Shown piece by piece: positions 56,322 through 64,000 of a stretch of DNA of 64,000 bases. A program made the translations under genes and the position numbers. How positions within the stretch are numbered: position 1 is the stretch's first letter; the number at the start of each line of letters is the position of its first letter. The notes below the pieces were generated by a model. That model was not told the DNA's origin, made no database searches, and was given only the letters and a program-made list of their open reading frames with translations. The stretch comes from Yamagishiella unicocca (Eukaryota > Chlorophyta > Chlorophyceae > Chlamydomonadales > Volvocaceae), in the NCBI GenBank assembly GCA_003116995.1, contig BDSL01000039.1, positions 496,001 to 560,000 of the forward strand. The letters run 5' to 3'.

Positions 56322-58437
56322 GAGTGCGTGTACGTCGCGCTTACGCATTGCGTGTTGCCTGAGTACGGGGATTGCCCAAGCCAGGACTGTGTCGTGACAC
56401 GGCTGGGACCCATAGGTCAGATGCCCCAAGGTTTGTCCTTTTCGTGGAGGTCTCAGTGCAAGCGTCCACCCTGCATGATATAGTGCCATCATGCCTCTTC
56501 GGTTATGTGGGAGAAAGGGGTTGCGCGGCCCAGCCCGCATCTGCGCGCCGCTCGGGTCCCTGCCGTCGGAAAGTCGCTGAGATACCGGCATATTTGTGCA
56601 TAATAACCTCTTAGCCCATTACACTTTACACCAGCTCATGTCAGGCGCGGCTTGGCTTAGATTGACTTGGTTTGGCCAAACCGGCAACAACATCGAGCGC
56701 ATGCACCCAGCCCGCAAGCCCCGGACGCCGCCCGTCACAGCTGAGCGTCCTTTTAGGTGCCGTATGAATGTGTATCGAAAGATTGGCATACCGATTTGCA
56801 GCTAAGCCTCACGGTAAGGAGTATGCACTCAAGGTAGACTAAGCTCAAGTACGTACAGCCCTATTACGTATATACTCTCCTAATACGGCGCCATTATCCT
56901 GTTGCGCTACAACTTGCGGATGTGCCTATCAGGCCTACTGACCGCTTCGGTGGAGGGGGGGGCGGGTTCGCATCGTCCGGCTGGTCGGGATACCGCAAGC
57001 CGAGCACCTCCTCGCTCTCGCTGATGACAGCCTCCCAGCAGTCTTCCACATCCTGCTTGCGCCGCGCCTCCGTCACCGATTTCAATCGCTCCGCCGCTCC
57101 GCACGCGCGCGGTAGGGCAGCCAGGACGCCAGGAACCCTAGTTGCGGCTGGGGCTGCACCGCCCGATGCGGCGCCCGACATACTGTCACGCTGCGCCTGG
57201 CGACGTGCAGCGTCCGCAGCACACCGCCGCTGCAGTTCCACGCTGTCCGTATCCATACGGCGAAATCACCTGCAACACATGCCACGCGAAGGTTTGGTCT
57301 GACCTGCCCGGCGAGGGGTGTGAGCACAGAGGTGCGCCGATTGAACACTTTTGACGACGCTGTACGCACCGTTATCTATGCTAATTGCTAGCTCTAATGC
57401 CACCGCATGCACCGTCAACAGGCAGGCACCAAGCACACCATCATTGCACGCATTTCCACCCCTCGTGATACTTTTGTCCCCCGTACACCGCACTGCACCT
57501 GGCTGCTCGTCACGCCACCGCTGGCCCCCATGTCGGCCGCCAGATTCGGCCCCACTGCCGCGTCTCCCTCCGCCACAAACACCGCCTGTGCGGGGCAGGT
57601 CAGAGAGGCGGTCTTCATAAACTTAGGCCCACCACGGCGGTCGACCACCCTATGCCTCACCTCAGCGCCCTCCCCCGCCGCTGCTTCCTCGGTCATCACG
57701 TTGTCCGCCACGTCAGCGACCGCCTCGAAGTCCTCACGATGCTCTGTGCGTCACACCCGCACCATGCCAGGTGCTGCGTCACGCAGAGCCGCCACGAGCC
57801 GGTTGTCAAGCTCGCCACACTCCCGCTCCACTGCAAGCCGGAGCAGGCTCGCATCAGATTCCAGCAGCTCCTCCACCGCTCTGTAGAAGTCGGCATCGCT
57901 ACTCGCTGCGCCTCAAGCCATGCCGCACGTGCCCAGCTTGAGCACCTCATCGGGCGATGCGCCGACGAGTAATGACGCGCTCGCGGCCGCCGAGGATTGT
58001 GAAGCCTAAATTTACCTATAATTTAAGACATCGCGCGCTAATCCGCGGCGGTCAAACATTGCATCCTCGCAATCGGCGCGGAAACACGTCGCTGTCTTAG
58101 TTTTTTTGTTTGCGAGCACAGGCGTGTACAGTATTTTGTTCAGGAAAGACCCGCAGCTTCGGGGGGGCAGAAGTGTTTATCCCGCCGAGTCGCGAACGCG
58201 CGGTACGGCCGACCATGCGGGCCGCGCCGGCTCACCCTTTCCCGTCAGGAGAAACAGCTAAGAGGCATGATGGCACTATATCATGCAGGGTGGACGCTTG
58301 CACTGAGACCTCCACGAAAAGGACAAACCTTGGGGCATCTGACCCATGGGTTCCAGCCGTGTCACGACACAGTCCTGGCTTGGGCAATCCCCGTACTCAG
58401 GCAATACGCACTGTGTAAGCGCGACGTACACGCACTC
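56322..58437. mobile_element. Terminal-inverted-repeat element, R3 copy (most complete)
   Basis: 2,116 bp with 178-bp inverted repeats, 56322-56499 and 58260-58437, matching at all but a few positions. No obvious target duplication. The interior carries minus-strand coding-like stretches and a segment (56805-56930) shared with the promoter modules. No transposase recognised. Confidence 0.7.
56894..57972 (-). pseudogene. Coding-like exons inside the TIR element, unrecognised
   Basis: On minus a frame reads DADFYRAVEELLESDASLL, a stop (TGA), then ADVADNVMTEEAAAGEGAEV and FMKTASLTCPAQAVFVAEG. A second piece (57256-56894) reads MDTDSVELQRRCAADAARR, then RKQDVEDCWEAVISESEEV. Acidic, Ala-rich and helical. 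The same frames exist in R2 (46.6-45.5 kb, with a 260-bp deletion) and partly in R1. Either a decayed gene or exons I cannot join. No family recognised. Confidence 0.3.
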
Positions 58438-58482
58438 AAGGTCAGTCAGAGGCCATGGCAACATGTTTAAGGCGTTTGCACG

Positions 58483-59004
58483 TCATCGAGGTTGCAGCTC
58501 GACCAGCTCGTGGTGCCAGAGGGCCATGTCGTACTCCTGTGTGGCCTCCTGCCCCGCGCCGTACCCTGGCAGCCGCTGGCGGATGAAGGCCGGCAGCCGT
58601 GTCTGCCCCACGAGGCCGCTCCAGTCGAAATCCAGGAACCGAACCTGCAACGGTGCTCCCGGCTGCTGGCCGTCCGCTCGCAGCTGGACCAGGACGTTGG
58701 CCTGCCGCATGTCGGAGTGCACCGCCCGATACCCATCAACGTCGACATTGTGAGCCTCCCGCAGCTTCACGAGCACAGCGTCGAACAGCAGCGGCTTCCA
58801 CTCCGGCGCCAGGCTGTGAAACGTGGTCCAGCCGTCCTCTGGCCTGAGCAGCTCCATCACGAGCATGGTCAGGCCACACGGCAGCAGCCGCGTGTCAATG
58901 AGCTCGGGGGCGAGACTGGCCGCTGCCCAGGCGCGGTGGATCCGAGTCGCCTGCTCGCTGAGGAAAGAAAACTTTATCACCAGGGAAAATGACAGTGTAT
59001 ACAT
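58483..59004 (-). CDS. Kinase-only ORF, copy F (173 residues)
   Basis: Same limits as the 43337 ORF, minus strand, with VIKF, HSDMRQANVLV and FLDFDWSG retained and the nuclease part absent. One of three separate copies of this truncated form. Its upstream flank (59005-59425) matches the upstream flanks of C and D, then ends abruptly at about 59425. Confidence 0.45.
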   Translation of the reverse strand: MYTLSFSLVIKFSFLSEQATRIHRAWAAASLAPELIDTRLLPCGLTMLVMELLRPEDGWTTFHSLAPEWKPLLFDAVLVKLREAHNVDVDGYRAVHSDMRQANVLVQLRADGQQPGAPLQVRFLDFDWSGLVGQTRLPAFIRQRLPGYGAGQEATQEYDMALWHHELVELQPR

Positions 59005-59425
59005 GCGTCACTCGTGGGAAATAATGGGGCATTGGCTCGTGGGCAAAAATCCGCCTATCTCGTTAGACCCGATGATAGTCAAACAAGTTTCCTCTGGCCC
59101 CCAAAGTACCGATATTTCGGATGTGGACTTACAAACATACTCAATCTCTTCAACATTGCGGTAAGCTATGGAACCACAGTCCCCTTACTAAACGCGAAAC
59201 ATCGGGTTAAGGACCGGGCGGCTGCAGCCTAACCTTGAGGAGGCAGTCGGGACTGAGTTTGGCCACGCCGCACCGAACCGAATGTTTGAGTGCAGCTCGA
59301 CCGTTGACCATGGCTCCGAGGCCGAATTCCCAGTGTTTTGACACGAAACATGTGTGAAGACCGTATACAACCCTATATTTATATAACGAACTTACGGGTA
59401 AAGCAGTAGGTTCTAACCACATCCA
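59005..59425 (-). repeat. Partial middle module upstream of kinase copy F
   Basis: Matches 42960-43336 (inverted) and 47676-48095. Nothing beyond this point belongs to the cluster, so 59425 is its right edge. Confidence 0.8.
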
Positions 59426-59505
59426 ACAAGGGGTGTCGGCTTCCTCCAAGCCGGAAAAAGGGCGGGCCCCCCTTAAATCCGTAAAGGCCAGTTGCTTAGC
59501 CGCGT

Positions 59506-59795
59506 GTGTGACAACAGCAGCAGGGCTGTTTCACCACGCAAGGATAGAACCACCTTGACAAAAGTGTGACAACAGCAGCAGGGCTGTTTCACCACGCATG
59601 GATAGAACCACCTTGACAACAGTGTGACAACAGCAGCAGGGCTGTTTCACCACGCAAGGATAGAACCACCTTGACAACAGTGTGACAACAGCAGCAGGGC
59701 TGTTTCACCACGCATGGATAGAACCACCTTGACAACAGTGTGACAACAGCAGCAGGGCTGTTTCACCACGCAAGGATAGAACCATCTTGACAAAA
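59506..59795. repeat. 58-bp tandem repeat, five copies
   Basis: Contiguous units beginning GTGTGACAACAGCAGCAGGG, with AAGGAT/ATGGAT alternating in the middle. No spacers between units. Confidence 0.95.
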
Positions 59796-60049
59796 GTGTA
59801 AGGGAAGCCAGCATTAATTGATTGCATGCGCCAATTCCGGGCGCATGCCGCATGGTCAGTACCGTGAAGCCCCAACCGACATGCCCTTGTCGTGGAAGGC
59901 CAGAGCCTTGCTTAGGAAACCAACGTGCGGGTTACATGGAAATCATCTGCGAGGTGCCTGCTGACAGAGGTGAGGGTTTCACGGTAGACAACATCATAAT
60001 CATCGTTGCCGGGCATCAAAGCGAATGATAGAGCCGGGGAGTCGTTGGG

Positions 60050-60600
60050 AACACGGGTTTAATTGGTGGGAACACGGTGCGTGTCATGACCGTGTTCCCA
60101 GCATTTAGGCCGTGTTCCCGCCCTTGCAATTATTCCGGACACAATCAACGAATCGTCGTTATACGTCATTTAGAAGGTACCGGGCATCCATGCGAATGAT
60201 ATGAGTTCCCAGCATTTTAGGCCGTGTTCCCAACCATGACCGGCTAGCCTTACATCCCCACAGAATACTGCCCAAAATCACTCCAAGGCTATGGTACCCT
60301 TAGTATGACGGATAAAAGCTCGATGTGTCCGGACCACTCGCAAGGGTGGTAACACGGCCTGAAACGCTGGGAGCACGGTCATGACACACACCATGTTCCC
60401 ACCAATAACCCCCGTGTTCCCACCCATTCCCCTGCTCATCTAACCCGCATGGATGCCCGATTACTTTCAATACGACCTCTAAGATAAATTCAATGTGTCC
60501 GGACAACTGGAAAGGCGGCGGGGAACACGGCCTAAAATGCTGGGAATGGCATGCACCGTGTTCCCACCAATTGCAAGGGCGAGAACACGGCCCGATCACT
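60050..60600. repeat. Dispersed inverted repeats with GGGAACACGG core
   Basis: Segment 60050-60145 is the approximate reverse complement of 60328-60425. A third, shorter copy lies at 60494-60600 in the orientation of the second. All end near TGTCCGGA. Looks like nested short inverted-repeat (MITE-like) elements. No coding. Confidence 0.75.
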
Positions 60601-61100
60601 CAGTGTTATGTACCAAACCAAACCATTGTGAGGCTTGTGCATGCCAACCATCGCCAAAGTGCTGGCTGGCACAGCCGAGCGCGCCACGGGAGAGAGCGTC
60701 ATGAGTGCACCTCCTCGCTCGAAGGTCCCGATCGGTTGGCTTACGATAGTAGTAGCGCAGGTCATAAAACAAAACGGCTAGCCTATCTGCATAAAGTCAA
60801 AAGGTGCTCGGCCCGGCAAGCCGCAACAAATGGTGAAGTTAGATGCAAGGCTGCGGCGAGCGGATATCAGAGATATCAGATGCCGTGGCTTGATCTATTT
60901 ATTATAAGATACACGGAACCTGCTAGAGGGAAGTAAAGTGCGAAAGGCGTTGCTTTGACCCCGGCCTTGCTCCACGGCGACCGTGAAACTCATTCTCGCT
61001 CAAATGATTTTTGCTTGCCAAAGTAAGGTGAGGGTGTAATAGAGGATGCATAAGGCTATTGAAATATGGTTACAGTTTGGCGTCCTATAATGTTTGGTCC
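60601..61100. other. Stretch without recognisable features
   Basis: Lower in GC than its surroundings. No ORF or repeat that I can support. Confidence 0.4.
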
Positions 61101-62640
61101 GAACGCACGCACGCACGGACATGGGCAACCCTAGGGGGTGGGGCCCCCCGAGGCGCTTCGCGCTGGGGCCCCGCCCCAAAACAAGTTGCTCGGCGCTGAG
61201 GGGCCCTCGGAACTCGGCCGACGGGGGTGGTGGTACGGAAAGGGCGAGAGTACGGCGGGCGACGGCGAGGATGATTGAAGGAGTTGGTGGACGAGAAGCA
61301 CACTTCACGGTGCCGCCGGCAGCGGTGCTGGCACACGTCAAGGATGGCCGGCGGCGTGTGCACGAGCGACTTCGAAACGACGAGCGCATGGCCCCCCCCC
61401 CCGCCCCCCCCCCATCGTCTTCGCACACGCTTCTCGGTGCCGCCGACAGCGGTGCTGGCACACGTCAAGGATGGCCGGCGGCGTGTGCACGAGCGATCTA
61501 AACGACGAGCGCGGGGCCGGCCGCGTGTGCACGAGCGACTTCGAAGCGGCGATCCTGCACACGCCGGCGGTTCGGCTTTACTGTTGCCAGTGCTGCTGTC
61601 AGCGTCGCAGCGGCACGGGGCCGGCCGCGTGTGCACGAGCGACTTCGAAGCGGCGATCGTGCACACGCCGGCGGTTCGGCTTTACTGTTGCCAGTGCTGC
61701 TGTCAGCGTCGCCGCGGCACGTACACGACGGCGGGGGGTGGGGTCCACGTGACGACATTGTCAGTGCTCCCGCCCTCGAACCGGCGACCGCGCTCGAACC
61801 GGCGACCGCGATGCGTGCACGCGCCACTGGCGATGAGCCTCGAACTGGCGTCTTGCCGAAGCGTGCACGGCTGCGACCACGACTGCGGCGCTCATGCGAC
61901 TTTACGGTGCTCGGGCCAGTCCTTGACGTTTGCAGCGCCGGCGTCTGCTGCGTCGCGAAGCGTGCGCGGGGGTGAAGGGGGACCGTCGTCGTTTCGAGGT
62001 CGCTCGTGCACGCGCCGCGAAACGTCCTCACTGGCGACTCGCCGAATCGTGCACTACAGCTGCGACCATGACCGTGGCACTCCTGCCTCGAAACGGCGAC
62101 TTAACAAAGCGGCCACGGCGGCGACTTGCCAAGCCCGGCCGACAACGGCGCCTGCATAAGTTAAGGACGACCCGCGGCGTGTGCACGAGCGATGATTTCG
62201 AAGCGACGAAAGCGGGGGGGGGGGTTGGCCCCCCCCACCCCCCACCCCCTCGTCTTCGCGGACGCTGGCAGACGTTAAGGACGGCCGGTGGCGTGTGCAC
62301 GAGCGACGAATTTAAAAAAAGAAGGGTGGTTCGCTTCGTCGCTTCGCCTCCCCCCTCCCCCTCCTTCGCCGTCGCGCGCGCTTCACGATGCAGCCGACGC
62401 CGGCGCCGACACACGTGAAGAACGCTTCGCGGCGCGTGCACGGGGCGAAGCGGTTGCGCGTGCAGTTATGCCCCCGCCCTCGTCGCTTCGAGGTTGCGCG
62501 TGCAGTTATGCCGGTGCTGGCGTCGGCGGCGTCGCGACGCGTGCGCGATGGCGAGGGGGGGGGAGGGGGGTGCGGGGGGGTTCGAGGGAAACCCGTGGAT
62601 GTCCGAAAAAACCGTTTAAAGAGAAGTTTTGAGATGCATG
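61100..62640. repeat. Degenerate GC-rich repeat block
   Basis: Variants of GCGTGTGCACGAGCGACTTC recur about every 80-110 bp (near 61353, 61482, 61525, 61629, 62177, 62293), mixed with GCTGGCACACGTCAAGGATG. A clean 104-bp tandem pair lies at 61513-61616 and 61617-61720. All frames are open because the DNA is GC-rich and repetitive. I see no gene. Confidence 0.8.
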
Positions 62641-63756
62641 CTGGAGAACTGGGTTGGGGATACGAAAGCCGAAGGTCGTAATATGACCTTTGGCGGCTAA
62701 GCTATATCGGCTACGGTGATACGAAAAGGAGCGAGGACCCCACGCGACGCACGTTAAGTTTGCGCAGATTCAGTTTTGGGCGCTAGCAGGAAAACTGTGG
62801 GAGTGGGTGCGCTATGGGAGAGCGGCCATCGCGGTCCGGTCCCAGTCCCAGTCCTATTCGGAGTCCCAGTCCCGACCCGCCCGAATACCGACCAATTGCG
62901 TGAGGAAGCCGGGCATTACCAGAGGAGGTCCGCTGTCGTCCAGGAGAGGAGGCCGAAGCCGCGCCGCGCCGCCATGGGGGACGCGAAAGCCCAGACGCAG
63001 GTCCCGACGCCCGCAGACGAGAATGCAACGACTAGCAAAAAAATTACTAGAACAGAGGCCCAACCCAGCGGCGGAACTCACCTGGCCAGGGCCCAGAGCG
63101 GGTGGGGAAAGCGGTCGACGCGAGGCATGCGGGCGGGGGGCAGCAGGGGGCGTTAGTAACGATACCCAGGCGCTGAGCGGGTGGACAGGGGTCAAAGCAA
63201 CGAAGAGGCCCCAGCGGCGCGGCGAAAGAGGCGGAGGCAGGAAAGGGGAGGACGGTTATACGGGGAGACGGGTACGACGCGGGCTGGTACGGCGGCGTAC
63301 GGCGGTGGACGGTGGAGGCCTGTACGACGGAGGGAGGAAGTGAGGAAATATGGGGCGTAAGCGTGAAGATGCGGGGCAGGGCGAGCAGGCGAGGAGACGG
63401 GATACCGGGGGAGGCAGTGCGCGGTCCGGGCTGGTCGGATCCCCACAGCACTGCCACAGCGAGGACGGCGCCGCCACAGTGCGACGCCGGCGGCGAGGGA
63501 CGCGGGGGAGAGCGGCTGTCCAGGCGGGGGAGGGGGAGAAGGGGCTGTGGGAGGAGACAGAGTGCGAATGGCGTGTGCGCGGGTGGGTGAAGGGGCGGGG
63601 GGGGGGGAAAACGGAGAGCGAGGCGGCAGGAACCGTTTCCTAGGAGTGTTTCGGTCTTGGCTGGGGGGTTGGGGGCGTGGAGGGGGCGGAGGGGCTGGCG
63701 TGGGATGAGGTGCGGAGGGAAGGAGGTGCGGGGCGCGGAGGGAGGCCGGCGGCGGA
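62641..63756. other. G-rich stretch, no gene recognised
   Basis: Long purine-rich runs on plus (for example 63595-63735). Short ORFs here lack any family motif. A lysine/arginine-rich frame near 62980-63100 is not convincing. Confidence 0.4.
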
Positions 63757-63761
63757 TTACA

Positions 63762-63877
63762 GGTGGTGTTGTACCACCAGTCCTTTAGAGGGGGTAGAGA
63801 TAACTACCGGTTGGGCGAAGTGCCAAAGATAAGCCAGAGCGAAGGGCTCCGCTGGCGGGCGGTCGTACAGCACGACC
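63762..63877. repeat. Cluster of short perfect hairpins
   Basis: GGTGGTGTTGTACCACC (63762-63778), GCCAGAGCGAAGGGCTCC with GCTGGC (63834-63856) and GGTCGTACAGCACGACC (63861-63877). The sequence here is clearly less G-rich than the preceding kilobase. A minus ORF (63951-63757) overlaps but is not recognised. Confidence 0.6.
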
Positions 63878-64000
63878 GGCGAACCCGCTACAGTCAGCGT
63901 TAGGCGAAGACCGCTAAGTATCAACCGATAGACAAGTAAGACGGAAGTCAAGGAGACTTCTACCAGTGACCAGTGTCACGGCGACGCAAAGGTGCGAAGC

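Noticed and set aside
59506..59795. CRISPR-like array
   Set aside because: Units are contiguous 58-bp tandem repeats with no unique spacers, and the DNA is eukaryotic. The 19-bp array at 4212-4306 fails for the same reason.
62776..63343. Arg-rich ORFs near 63 kb as a gene
   Set aside because: No motifs, no exon borders and strongly biased composition. Openness is explained by GC content.

Overview
The window is nuclear DNA of a chlorophyte green alga of the Chlamydomonadales, probably a volvocine (Volvox/Gonium/Chlamydomonas group). Several things point there. The sequence is very GC-rich, and ordinary eukaryotic genes are cut by many GT-AG introns. TGTAA polyadenylation signals follow stop codons, and TTTTAGGG-type telomere-like tracts sit inside introns. 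A tyrosine-recombinase (PAT/DIRS-like) retrotransposon of a kind known from Volvox and Chlamydomonas is also present. No bacterial-style operon, CRISPR array, rRNA gene or tRNA gene was recognised.

Left part (1-20.4 kb), conserved housekeeping genes. Positions 114-13657 (+) carry 21 exons of cytosolic isoleucyl-tRNA synthetase. The 5' end lies outside the window, and the introns are full of minisatellites, telomere-like repeats and a 285-bp direct duplication. Positions 15773-17110 (-) hold a small four-exon mTERF-type protein. It is divergent, across about 680 bp, from a seven-exon CSN7 (COP9 signalosome subunit 7, PCI domain) gene at 17792-20420 (+).

Middle part (23-59.5 kb), an accessory region built from one repeated gene family. 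The parent gene, best seen at 28111-32011 (+), encodes an N-terminal helical region, a heptad-repeat coiled coil, a PD-(D/E)XK-nuclease-like segment and a C-terminal protein-kinase-like domain. This architecture resembles eukaryotic CR (Crinkler-RHS-type) proteins. A second near-identical copy (51392-55275) has a one-base frameshift between the two domains. Three further N-terminal exons (27.3, 40.8 and 50.5 kb) and four further kinase ends (39.9, 43.3, 47.2 and 58.5 kb) belong to truncated or rearranged copies. Copies are arranged head-to-head over a shared promoter module and tail-to-tail over a spacer that holds an element with 178-bp terminal inverted repeats. The first exon differs among the five copies in exact steps of 21 bp, that is, one coiled-coil heptad at a time. 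An intact-looking 5.4-kb PAT/DIRS-like retrotransposon (gag-like, RT-RNase H, and PHD finger plus tyrosine recombinase) is inserted at 32842-38208, and the two sister spacers preserve the empty site.

Right part (59.5-64 kb): tandem and inverted repeats, GC-rich degenerate repeats and a terminal hairpin-rich segment, with no gene I can support.
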